Assembly (NCBI RefSeq): GCF_000238295.3
Contig: NZ_AHCD03000034.1
Location: 186,001-250,000 of the forward strand
Direction: 5' to 3'
From: Pseudoalteromonas rubra
Lineage (GTDB): Bacteria; Pseudomonadota; Gammaproteobacteria; Enterobacterales; Alteromonadaceae
Length of the DNA: 64,000 bases
Below, in pieces: positions 27,277 through 34,676 of the stretch (position 1 is its first letter; every line of letters begins with the position of its first letter). The translations under genes and the position numbers were made by a program. The notes under the pieces are model-generated. The model did no database searches and was not told the origin of the DNA. It saw nothing but the letters and a program-made list of their open reading frames with translations.

Positions 27277-28230
27277 TCAGGTGTCCACTTTTTCCAGCGT
27301 ATTGATGCTGATGTGTGGCCAGCGGATCAATTCGCCGGGTCTGTCTTTACGATTGAAAAAGTCCAGGATCACGGTCTGAGAATACTGTAACCAAAGCTTC
27401 GGATTGCCGTTTTGGTCGGTCTCCGTTAATTCGTAGATCCAAAATGTGGAGTGGACTTCAGCGGCATTCGCCTGGCGCGTGACAAACGGAATATTGTTCA
27501 CAGAGCCCGACGCCGCGGTTGTTCGCACTTCCAGCTTAGTGGTATTTTTCACTTTGCCTGCGCTCAGTAAAGGGGCAATGGCTTTTTGCAGCAGTGCATT
27601 TGCCTGGGTTGGATCAAACAGGCCTTCAAAAGGCTGATCTCTGAAGTGTTTATAGGGTGCCAGATAAGGGTTGGTGTCTATATCGCCCGATACTCCTATG
27701 GGTAAACCATTCAGCGCGGGTATCTCAAAACCAGACTGAGAGTGTGCACTCTTACCCAATGCGATCACCGCATCGCCATGGGGAATACTGGACAGGCGGG
27801 CGATATCCAAATCATCCGTTAACTGATCACGCATGTGTAACCACAGACCGGGTTCATGGTGAATTGCCAGTCCAGGTTTACCCTCTAGCCCGGAATGTGG
27901 ATAGTCTTGTGCAGCTATCTGGTTAATGATTTGGGTGTAGTCGAGCGTGGCGACGGATTGATCTTCCGGAATACCCCGATTTGGCACACCCTTGTCAACC
28001 AGACTGAAAGTCAGTTCTTCGTCATATTGGTTCATCAGCAGCCGATAATCCAGCTCACCCGCTGCAAAAGGCAAAGCTATCATATTCCAGCCATGACCTT
28101 CGAGATTACCCGTGTTTTTCCACGTGCCAGGAAGATGACACAAAGGACCTAGCTCAGAGTCCTGCTGTTCCCCGATAATAATTTTACGTTGGTTCTGATC
28201 AAACCCTAACTGCGATTTAGCTGACGACAT
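27277..28230 (-). CDS. Conserved protein of unknown function, possibly lipocalin/nitrobindin-like
   Basis: 317 residues from the ATG at 28230, which has AAGGAA seven bases upstream; the longer frame to 28317 lacks a ribosome site. No signal peptide or membrane segment, so probably cytoplasmic. The best clue is GPLCHLPGTWKNTGNLEGHG followed by WNMIALPF, a pattern of the kind seen at the start of small heme- or fatty-acid-binding beta-barrels (GxWxGxGxN). The rest alternates short beta-prone stretches and ends with WLQYSQTVILDFFNR and RWPHISINTLEKV. I do not recognise the family with certainty, and heme or lipid binding is only a suggestion. It stands alone between the AraC/TonB pair and two XRE regulators. 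Confidence 0.75.
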   Translation of the reverse strand: MSSAKSQLGFDQNQRKIIIGEQQDSELGPLCHLPGTWKNTGNLEGHGWNMIALPFAAGELDYRLLMNQYDEELTFSLVDKGVPNRGIPEDQSVATLDYTQIINQIAAQDYPHSGLEGKPGLAIHHEPGLWLHMRDQLTDDLDIARLSSIPHGDAVIALGKSAHSQSGFEIPALNGLPIGVSGDIDTNPYLAPYKHFRDQPFEGLFDPTQANALLQKAIAPLLSAGKVKNTTKLEVRTTAASGSVNNIPFVTRQANAAEVHSTFWIYELTETDQNGNPKLWLQYSQTVILDFFNRKDRPGELIRWPHISINTLEKVDT

Positions 28231-28434
28231 AAAATGGTTCCTTATACTTGCTTGATTGCACCCAGTGCACCATGAAAAAAGAAAATAGGTATATTGGGCG
28301 TGACGAGGCGGGACCACCAGCTGAAGAGTCTGCTCTTATTAGAAACAGTACACCTTGGCCATTGACCAGAAAAGAATCGCATGAGTCAGGACTCTCGCTC
28401 CCAATGGAAAGCTAGTACAAGATCAGCATTTAGA

Positions 28435-28468
28435 CGAATAAAAAAGAAAAGCGGGCACGAGCGTGCCC
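28435..28468 (-). terminator. Terminator after the XRE regulator gene
   Basis: A stem GGGCAC / GTGCCC (28453-28458 with 28463-28468) with a 4-nt loop, followed on the minus strand by GCTTTTCTTTTTT. It lies 63 bp past the regulator's stop. The rest of the 28231-28531 gap shows no gene. Confidence 0.75.
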
Positions 28469-28531
28469 AGACAACACGATATGTTAGCTAGGAGGCTTAC
28501 CTGACAGAGACACTGTCAGTGAATGATTGCG

Positions 28532-28831
28532 TTAGGCCGACTGCTTTTCGTCGACCAGGTCGCCTTGCGCTCCCTGCTCCAGCAAACTCAAAAAGTTTGG
28601 CTGGCCAAAAATCATCATAATGTCGAGTAATTGACAGGCAGATAAGTCAGACTTACCGCACTCCCAGTTAGAGATGGTTGCCTGATCAACAGGCGTGACA
28701 AGCTTTTTGCCTAACTCAGCCTGAGTTAAGTTCATTTCTCTGCGTAGGCGACGAATAGCAGTTTGAATTTGCTTCCTGGCTGCTATGGTGTGTGCTTTAC
28801 GCACAGATTCATTTCTTTTAACAGTAGTCAT
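28532..28831 (-). CDS. XRE-family helix-turn-helix regulator
   Basis: 99 residues from the ATG at 28831 (a TTG at 28852 is less likely). A basic N-terminus (TTVKRNESVRKAHTIAARKQ) leads to a Cro/C1-type HTH: RREMNLTQAELGKKL, then VDQATISNWECGKSD. Small DNA-binding regulator with no sensor domain. It is divergent from a second XRE gene at 29050 and the ~220-bp gap between them probably holds their operators. The target is unknown. No phage or toxin genes lie nearby, so it is not obviously part of a prophage or toxin-antitoxin pair. Confidence 0.8.
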   Translation of the reverse strand: MTTVKRNESVRKAHTIAARKQIQTAIRRLRREMNLTQAELGKKLVTPVDQATISNWECGKSDLSACQLLDIMMIFGQPNFLSLLEQGAQGDLVDEKQSA

Positions 28832-29049
28832 AACATATCCGCTTATTATCAATCACAGTGTCTTACAAACCTAAAGCAAAGTGTTTAAAGCCATAAAATT
28901 AATGCGCACCTAAACACAGGTCTGAACCTACACCTGTCCGGAGACTGTTCCGGCTAAGTGTTTAATTTTTCGTCCCGGTTAGACATTTGACTGAGAGTCA
29001 TGTAGTCTGAACGGGTCAGGTGGATAAATAATTAACCGGATTGGGTCAT

Positions 29050-29496
29050 ATGTCAAATACTTTTGCTACAAGATTAAAACAGTTACGTATCAACTTGGGT
29101 TATTCTCAGGTTGGCTTTTCAGAAATGCTGGATATTCCCACTGCTTCGTATCGAAAGTATGAGAAAGATGTCAGGGAACCTACCCTGTCGGTAGTAAGCA
29201 AGTTCTTTTTGCATCCGGTGACTAAAGACAGCGCATTATGGCTGCTGACCGGAGAGCAGCAACATGTGACCCATACACCCCCAGCCCCTGTAGAGCCGCC
29301 GCTGGCTTACCACTCTGACATGGAACAAAGCCTGATCACCAGCATTGCCAATTCCCTTGAATTTATTTCGCATATGAAGTGGTTTACACCTGGCACACAG
29401 GCGGGATATCAGGATTACGGACACATTATTTTGCGCGACCTGAAACCCATCCTCCAGCAGAGTTCGGTCGCACACAATGAAAAAAGACGGGCTTAA
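29050..29496 (+). CDS. XRE-family helix-turn-helix regulator
   Basis: 148 residues from the ATG at 29050; a TTG nine bases earlier is in frame. A N-terminal Cro/C1 HTH (FATRLKQLRINLGYSQVGFS, then PTASYRKYEKDVREP) is followed by a helical segment (VVSKFFLHPVTKDSALWLL), a proline-rich linker THTPPAPVEPP and a C-terminal helical part of unknown role. The fold resembles phage-type repressors that use a short C-terminal oligomerisation region, but there is no LexA-type protease domain. Divergent from the XRE gene at 28532. Confidence 0.8.
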   Translation: MSNTFATRLKQLRINLGYSQVGFSEMLDIPTASYRKYEKDVREPTLSVVSKFFLHPVTKDSALWLLTGEQQHVTHTPPAPVEPPLAYHSDMEQSLITSIANSLEFISHMKWFTPGTQAGYQDYGHIILRDLKPILQQSSVAHNEKRRA

Positions 29497-29577
29497 CAAA
29501 GCGCGTTATTGAATAAAACAAAAGTAACCCAAAGCGACCACTTTTGTGGTTAAACGGGTCAATCTAAGTAACCGCTC

Positions 29578-30276
29578 TTACACCAGCTGTTCGTCAGTGT
29601 GTTTCATTTGCTGACTCTGAGCCAGTGCTAATGCCAGGCTTTGCGCTTTTTCAAACGCCTGTGTGAGCGACGCCTGATGCCTGTCATCACCAAACTCCTG
29701 ATATTCACTGACTATTTCATACATGGTTTCACCCCCAAGGTAACGGCTTAACGTGCGTAAATGGGGCATCAGATGATTACTCTTGGCTCTTATCTCAGGC
29801 TCTTCAAAGCCAAATTCTCCACATGAGGCTATGGCAACCAATGTTTTACCCGACAGCAAAGGCGCTAACGGAAAGTCTCCGCGCTTGAGATCAAAATCAA
29901 ATGTTTTATTAACCCGAACAATCTGATCAAACCAGGCTTTGAGTTGTGCTGGCATACCATAATTGTACATAGGTGTTGAAATAACAATAATATCGGCACG
30001 GGTTAGCTCATCAATCAGCGTATCGGATAAGGCCAGTAGCTGCTTCTGATCCGCAGTCCTTTTCCCTTGTGGGGTGAATACGGCCCCGATCCAATCCTGA
30101 GTGATAAATTGTGGAGGATGTACCCCTACATCACGATAGATATACTCATCTATTGAAGATGTTTCTTGCCAGCTTTCGATAAACTGCCGGGCAATCTGTT
30201 TCGACAGTGAATTATGTGATGGGTTGTCATTGTCAATTGCTCTGACGCTTGAATCTATATGTAAAATTGTGCTCAT
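29578..30276 (-). CDS. azoR: FMN-dependent NAD(P)H:quinone oxidoreductase (azoreductase family)
   Basis: Flavodoxin-like enzyme reducing quinones or azo compounds by two electrons. 232 residues from the ATG at 30276, which has AAGG eight bases upstream. The FMN phosphate loop is near HIDSSVRAIDNDNPSHNSLS; IIVISTPMYNYGMPAQLKAWFDQIVR is the family's diagnostic stretch (stated in parts: ISTPMYNYGMPA, then LKAWFDQIVR), and SGKTLVAIASCGEFG follows. It is divergent from a LysR gene, a typical arrangement for quinone- or aldehyde-responsive control. The exact substrate is not readable. Confidence 0.9.
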   Translation of the reverse strand: MSTILHIDSSVRAIDNDNPSHNSLSKQIARQFIESWQETSSIDEYIYRDVGVHPPQFITQDWIGAVFTPQGKRTADQKQLLALSDTLIDELTRADIIVISTPMYNYGMPAQLKAWFDQIVRVNKTFDFDLKRGDFPLAPLLSGKTLVAIASCGEFGFEEPEIRAKSNHLMPHLRTLSRYLGGETMYEIVSEYQEFGDDRHQASLTQAFEKAQSLALALAQSQQMKHTDEQLV

Positions 30277-30354
30277 GCTAATTACCTTTTTGATTACTGG
30301 ATGCGTAATAGTGTGCGTTAAGGCACTCAGCTGAACAAACGATACTCTTACACC

Positions 30355-30379
30355 TATAGATGAGTTAAAATCATCTATA
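30355..30379. promoter_or_regulatory. Probable LysR operator in the azoR/lysR divergent region
   Basis: A perfect inverted repeat with nine-base arms, TATAGATGA and TCATCTATA, and a 7-base spacer lies 17 bp before the LysR start. It contains the T-N11-A pattern used by LysR regulators and is followed by TATATAG, which could be the LysR gene's -10. This would let LysR autorepress and activate azoR. Confidence 0.7.
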
Positions 30380-30395
30380 TATAGTTTTTGATTGG

Positions 30396-31280
30396 ATGAC
30401 CGACATGGCATTATCTGTTTCTTTACAGGCACTCAGGGCATTCGATGCTGCAGCACGCCATGGCAGCTTCAAACACGCCGCAGAAGAGCTCTCCTTAACG
30501 CCTACAGCAATTTCTCATCATATCGGTAAGCTTGAAGACCGACTCAACGTGCGCTTATTTCAACGCTTACCCAGACAGGTGCTGCTTACAGAGACCGACT
30601 TATTGCTGGCTAATGCGACGTCCGAAGGCTTTGCGACAATTGAAAGTGCGCTGGCAGACATTCAGCAACTCAATGAAGTCGTCCAGGTGAGTACCACTTC
30701 TTCTTTTGCGGCGCTGGTGCTATTGCCTGCACAAGGTGCGTTCTCAGCATGTTACCCGGACATCTCGATGCAGGTTTCAAGCGGAGAGCTGCCAGACAAC
30801 CTGCCCAATTCAATCCCTGTAAGGCTGGGTAACATCAAAGACGTCCCGGTTGAAGACCGTCTAAGCGAGGAGCGGTACAATTTGTTTGGAAACAAGGCGC
30901 TTAAGGCATTACAGGACGCTGCAGTCCGGCCGGTACTCTATACAACACGCTGGAAAAATCGCGCGCTGTGCGCGCCACCGCTGGATGACTGGCTGACACA
31001 CAACGGACTGAGTAAAGCAGACTTTGTAATCCGAGAGTTTGATCAGGAGTTATTTGGTATTCAGCAGGCTGTGATAGAAAACGCCCTGGTGTTTTGCTCA
31101 GAGATATTGGCCCGGGGCATGTGTTTAACCGGCCAGTTGGACCCAGTGGGAGAGAGAAGCGTTGCTTCGTCACTGTGTTACTACATTCCAAACAAAACAC
31201 GATTCAGAACGCACAACGCAGTGAAGTTTATTGAATGGCTCCAGGATTTAGTCAGAATGAAGAGTAGTGATGGGAATTAA
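30396..31280 (+). CDS. LysR-family transcriptional regulator
   Basis: 294 residues. The N-terminal winged HTH is seen as LQALRAFDAAARHGSFKHAA, then ELSLTPTAISHHIGKLEDRL; the C-terminal co-inducer domain is somewhat divergent. The style (RAFDAAARHGSFKHAAEEL, SHHIGKLE) is like the GcvA/AmpR side of the family. ATG at 30396 and ATG at 30405 are both possible; GGA nine bases before the second favours it slightly. It probably controls the divergent azoreductase through the palindrome at 30355-30379. Confidence 0.9.
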   Translation: MTDMALSVSLQALRAFDAAARHGSFKHAAEELSLTPTAISHHIGKLEDRLNVRLFQRLPRQVLLTETDLLLANATSEGFATIESALADIQQLNEVVQVSTTSSFAALVLLPAQGAFSACYPDISMQVSSGELPDNLPNSIPVRLGNIKDVPVEDRLSEERYNLFGNKALKALQDAAVRPVLYTTRWKNRALCAPPLDDWLTHNGLSKADFVIREFDQELFGIQQAVIENALVFCSEILARGMCLTGQLDPVGERSVASSLCYYIPNKTRFRTHNAVKFIEWLQDLVRMKSSDGN

Positions 31281-31390
31281 CCATTGCAGTAAAGTTTGCT
31301 CACGTGAGCTTTTTACCTGTCTGAAATCGTTTGATGGAATGGCCAATACCACCGGTAACCCATGTAAACAGCCATACGAAAGCGTGCGGC

Positions 31391-31460
31391 TTAGCAGTTA
31401 GCAGTTAGCAGTTAGCAGTTAGCAGTTAGCAGTTAGCAGTTAGCAGTTAGCAGTTAGCAG
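31391..31460. repeat. Perfect 10-copy heptamer tandem repeat (TTAGCAG)n
   Basis: Exactly 70 bases made of ten identical copies of TTAGCAG, ending two bases before the stop codon of the minus-strand gene at 31463. It is intergenic, between a convergent LysR gene and the three-gene peptide cassette. In each frame the minus strand reads CTGCTAA, so stop codons occur throughout. Perfect identity implies recent expansion or frequent slippage. Confidence 0.97.
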
Positions 31461-31462
31461 AC

Positions 31463-31789
31463 CTATTTAACCACCTTCAGGATGACTCTGTCTTTCTCAA
31501 CAGCCTGGTTGTTTTCCGCTCTGAATTCTTCAACGCGGTCGTAAATATCTTTCACACCGTAATATTGTTCCAGGTTCTTTTCGGCTGCAAGCAAATCGCC
31601 AAACTCCATCACAATTTCGTAAGCTTCGCTGTACTTGTCTTCGACTTCTTCGTCATTGTCTTTTGCAACAGTGATCAGCGCTCTAAAGCGTTGTTCCAAA
31701 GGCCTCAGACTGGACCCCTTTACAATCATGGCCAAAACAAAAATCAGCGCCATGATGATTAACATACTACCGATTAAGATGAGTTCCAT
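31463..31789 (-). CDS. Small membrane-anchored protein of unknown function (cassette gene 3)
   Basis: 108 residues from the ATG at 31789, which has a strong AAGGAG nine bases upstream inside the end of the previous gene; the TTG seven codons earlier is not needed. One N-terminal membrane helix (MELILIGSMLIIMALIFVLA), then a charged, mostly helical cytoplasmic part (FRALITVAKDNDEEVEDKYS, YYGVKDIYDRVEEFR). Its stop is next to the heptamer repeat. It starts two bases after the stop of the five-helix protein upstream, so the two are translationally coupled. The family is not recognised. Its position after a double-glycine peptide gene suggests an accessory or immunity role, by inference only. Confidence 0.75.
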   Translation of the reverse strand: MELILIGSMLIIMALIFVLAMIVKGSSLRPLEQRFRALITVAKDNDEEVEDKYSEAYEIVMEFGDLLAAEKNLEQYYGVKDIYDRVEEFRAENNQAVEKDRVILKVVK

Positions 31790-31790
31790 A

Positions 31791-32345
31791 TCAAATTTCT
31801 CCTTTGGCAAGTCTAGATTCCATTATTCTATAAAAAGGGTACTTGGCAAGTGAAACGAATATACAAATATTTCCTATCACTACAAATGGCCCATATACGT
31901 CATATAACATATCGTTATCTAAATAACCTCGCAGGACCAACTGGCTAAAATTCAAAAACATCAACATAAACGAGATATAGGATATAAACCGAGTTGAAGC
32001 AGAAAAGTTACACCCTCGAATGACATGCAAAAGGAATAATACAGTGATAAATGCCGCACCAGTACACACAAGAGCAAAGTAATAAACTTGTCGCATCTGT
32101 GTCGGTTCAAAAGGAAGGCTTAATATATAAGTTCCTAAACTAGAACTGGAGGTGTAAAACACAAGCACTGCCAAAGAAGCAAGAAAGCATGAATGCAGCT
32201 CATGGTCGCTTTGTTTTTTCAGGGTCTTTTTCCCCCCAAAAAACAGATCAAAGCGGTGCTGCTTGAAACAATACAGCAAGAATAATACAACGAATAGTTC
32301 CAACGCTGTTGTTATCCATCCAGTAACTATAAAAAACTCATTCAT
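31791..32345 (-). CDS. Polytopic membrane protein of unknown function (cassette gene 2)
   Basis: 184 residues from the ATG at 32345. About five membrane helices: FFIVTGWITTALELFVVLFL, SCFLASLAVLVFYTSS, YYFALVCTGAAFITVLFLLH, ISYISFMLMFLNFSQLVL and FVVIGNICIFVSLAK. Short basic cytoplasmic loops such as KKTLKKQSDHE. No transporter, protease or kinase motif is seen. It begins 21 bp after the stop of the small double-glycine peptide gene and runs into the anchored protein gene. A TTG at 32354 is open but lacks a ribosome site. It could be immunity, receptor or export; none is proven. Confidence 0.75.
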   Translation of the reverse strand: MNEFFIVTGWITTALELFVVLFLLYCFKQHRFDLFFGGKKTLKKQSDHELHSCFLASLAVLVFYTSSSSLGTYILSLPFEPTQMRQVYYFALVCTGAAFITVLFLLHVIRGCNFSASTRFISYISFMLMFLNFSQLVLRGYLDNDMLYDVYGPFVVIGNICIFVSLAKYPFYRIMESRLAKGEI

Positions 32346-32366
32346 GCTCGGCAAAAACCTTACTAT

Positions 32367-32546
32367 TTACCCGCCAAAATAAACCGTTTTAGCCTCAGGG
32401 GAAAAGCGCTGCATTTTTGGTTGTGCACCATTTCCAGATCCAGAACCACCAGTAACCAACTGAATAGACTCAACACTCATGTTTGAGGTTCCTTCCAACT
32501 GACCCGTTTTTGCTTTCTTATTTAAGCGCTTCATAAAAAATTTCAT
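32367..32546 (-). CDS. Small peptide with double-glycine leader (candidate bacteriocin/RiPP or signal precursor)
   Basis: A 59-codon ORF with AAGGA eight bases before its ATG. The N-terminal part is basic (MKFFMKRLNKKAKTGQLEG). It leads to MSVESIQLVTGG, which fits the leader consensus cut by C39 peptidase exporters: hydrophobic residues at -12, -7 and -4, Ser at -11, Gly-Gly at -2/-1. The predicted core is 25 residues, SGSGNGAQPKMQRFSPEAK then TVYFGG. It is Gly/Ser-rich at its start, has no Cys, and ends in a second Gly-Gly. A possible promoter (TTGTTA, 17 bp, TAACAT) lies upstream. Two membrane-protein genes follow in the same direction. No C39 exporter or modifying enzyme is in this window, so it would need one encoded elsewhere. 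Confidence 0.72.
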   Translation of the reverse strand: MKFFMKRLNKKAKTGQLEGTSNMSVESIQLVTGGSGSGNGAQPKMQRFSPEAKTVYFGG

Positions 32547-32875
32547 AATATCCGTCCTTCATTTAGGTTTAAAAGGACCACCCACAAGAAGGTTGCGCAC
32601 ATGTTAACCTTATTGACATATAGTAACAAGCATTAATTGTATTAAATTCACTTCATTGCGGATGATCTTACACACTATGAGGTTGGTCAAAAATGGGTAG
32701 TGACCCTCCCACAGTAAGACTTATCATAAGGAAAATTAGAAAAATTGGAACAACAATACGACAAATCGGACATGCGAAAACTATACCTGGTCAAAACTGG
32801 CTAGACTGTAAATCTGCTCAACTGTCAGATTTTCTGGCTGAATGGTAGAAAAACCCGTCTGTGTCATCGCTCAAA

Positions 32876-32907
32876 TACAAAAAAGCCGCAGCTAACAAAC
32901 TGCGGCT
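32876..32907 (-). terminator. Terminator after putP
   Basis: A perfect 8-bp stem, AGCCGCAG / CTGCGGCT (32884-32891 with 32900-32907), followed on the minus strand by six T. It lies 20 bp past the putP stop. The remaining 32547-32875 gap holds the upstream region of the peptide gene and no convincing ORF. Confidence 0.88.
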
Positions 32908-32927
32908 ATTGAAGTCGATGCAACACT

Positions 32928-34406
32928 TTAAAGTGCTTTTTGCATTTCTTCGAACTTATCGGTTATTTCCGCGCGGGGTTCTGACGTTGCCAGACTCACG
33001 GCGACTATCGCAATGGCGGATGCAATAAACCCAGGTACAATTTCGTAGATAAGCGCACTAAGCGGCTGGCCATCTACCGTTACCGGGCCATAGATCCAGA
33101 ACAACACAGTTGCTGCGCCCACTATCATGCCCGACAAAGCGCCCGCAAAGTTCATACGCTTCCAGAATAAGCTGAGCAGTACCAGAGGACCGAATGCAGC
33201 ACCAAACCCGGCCCATGCGTTACTCACCAGGCTTAAGATGGTGCTGTCTCTGTCGTAAGCAAGATAGATTGCAAACATAGAAACCAGCGCCACGCTGATC
33301 CGCCCTACCAGCACAAGCTCTTTATCTGACGCCTCTTTACGTAAGAAGATCTTGTAGAAGTCTTCGGTCAATGAACTGGAGCTCACCAGCAGCTGAGACG
33401 AAATGGTACTCATAATCGCTGCCAGAATCGCAGCCAGCAAGAAGCCAGCAATCAGCGGGTGGAAGAGCAATTCAGATAAGATCAGGAAAATGGTTTCAGG
33501 GTCTTCAACCACAATGCCCTTTTCGTGGGCGTACGCTGCGCCAAACAGACCCGTTGTGATAGCACCTAAAGTGGCCACCAGCATCCAGCTCATCCCAATG
33601 CGACGTGCCGTTGGCATATCTTTAACGCTGCGCACTGACATAAAGCGCACAATAATATGTGGCTGCCCAAAATAACCCAGACCCCAGGACATGGCAGAAA
33701 CGATGCCGATAGCGCCACCAGCGCCAATCCAGGTCAGTAACTGTGGATTAATTTCATTGAGCGTAACGCTCAGCGGGTTATCGAGTAATGAATAGGTCAC
33801 CGCAGGCACTAAAATTAGCGCCAGGAACATAATACATCCCTGAACAAAGTCGGTCAGACTCACCGCCAGAAACCCACCAAACAGAGTATACAAAACCACC
33901 ACGCCTGTCGTGATATACAAACCGGCTTCGTAGCTCATGCCAAAGGAGTTTTCGAACAGCTTACCGCCGGAAACCACACCTGCTGAGGTATACAGTGTGA
34001 AGAAAACAATGATCACCAACGCCGATACAATACGCAATGCATTGCCTTTATCTTCAAAGCGATTAGCAAAGTAGTCGGGAATGGTTATCGCATCGTTTGC
34101 CAGCTCGGTATACACGCGTAAACGTGGTGCCACCAGCAAGTAATTTAAAAATGCGCCAATCAGCAACCCTATGGCAATCCAGGTACTGCTGAAACCGCTT
34201 ACAAACATGGCGCCGGGCAGACCCATCAGGATCCAGCCACTCATATCCGAGGCACCCGCAGACAGGGCCGCGACACTGGGTGGAAGGCTTCTTCCACCTA
34301 ACATATAACCCGACACATCGCTGGTTGACTTACGATACGCGTACAGTCCGATACCCAGCATGGCGATGAAATACATGGCAAGAGAGATCATAGTGCCAGT
34401 TTCCAA
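32928..34406 (-). CDS. putP: Sodium/proline symporter
   Basis: Inner-membrane SSS-family carrier that takes up proline with Na+. 492 residues, about 13 membrane helices. Family blocks are GRSLPPSVAALSAGASDMSGW (given in part: LSAGASDMSGW), LMGLPGAMF, GGFLAVSLTDFVQG, GLGYFGQPHIIVRFM and AAILAAIMSTISSQLLVSSS. The start is a TTG at 34406, chosen because TAGGAGGT lies five bases upstream; an in-frame ATG five codons later is possible. No putA neighbour here. The 270-bp divergent gap to the EAL-HDOD gene is AT-rich with no recognisable element. Confidence 0.95.
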   Translation of the reverse strand: METGTMISLAMYFIAMLGIGLYAYRKSTSDVSGYMLGGRSLPPSVAALSAGASDMSGWILMGLPGAMFVSGFSSTWIAIGLLIGAFLNYLLVAPRLRVYTELANDAITIPDYFANRFEDKGNALRIVSALVIIVFFTLYTSAGVVSGGKLFENSFGMSYEAGLYITTGVVVLYTLFGGFLAVSLTDFVQGCIMFLALILVPAVTYSLLDNPLSVTLNEINPQLLTWIGAGGAIGIVSAMSWGLGYFGQPHIIVRFMSVRSVKDMPTARRIGMSWMLVATLGAITTGLFGAAYAHEKGIVVEDPETIFLILSELLFHPLIAGFLLAAILAAIMSTISSQLLVSSSSLTEDFYKIFLRKEASDKELVLVGRISVALVSMFAIYLAYDRDSTILSLVSNAWAGFGAAFGPLVLLSLFWKRMNFAGALSGMIVGAATVLFWIYGPVTVDGQPLSALIYEIVPGFIASAIAIVAVSLATSEPRAEITDKFEEMQKAL

Positions 34407-34676
34407 AATTACCTCCTATAGTCGAGCTCCTCTCCACAATATCAGATGCTGTTTTGTTGTTAGCTGAGATTGGGACAAAAGCCATTGAGAAAGGGTCACT
34501 ATAACATGGCAAAGATCGCCACCCAAGTTACACAAGGTGAAGTGCCTATGAATTGTGCGCAAACAACCTCATACCTTAATACCAAAAGCTGAAACAAGCT
34601 GAATTAGTTAATGAAATATGCCTGAGATTACCTTATATTGTTGAACAGTAGAAGTATTCAGTCAGGTGTATCTTTC

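Noticed and set aside
31298..31314. GCTC-ACGT-GAGC followed by TTTTT after the LysR gene, as a terminator.
   Set aside because: Only a four-base stem; too weak to call.
31391..31460. Considered as a CRISPR or integron-type repeat array.
   Set aside because: Units are 7 bp with no spacers; a simple tandem repeat.
32693..32848. A 51-codon plus-strand ORF between putP and the peptide gene (starts MGSDPPTVRLIIRKIRK).
   Set aside because: No ribosome site, odd composition, isolated; could be a transposase scrap but nothing supports coding.
34561..34610. A stretch with TTAATACCA and repeated AAGCTGAA, checked as a third MITE-like copy.
   Set aside because: Lacks the terminal pair and internal blocks of the other two copies.
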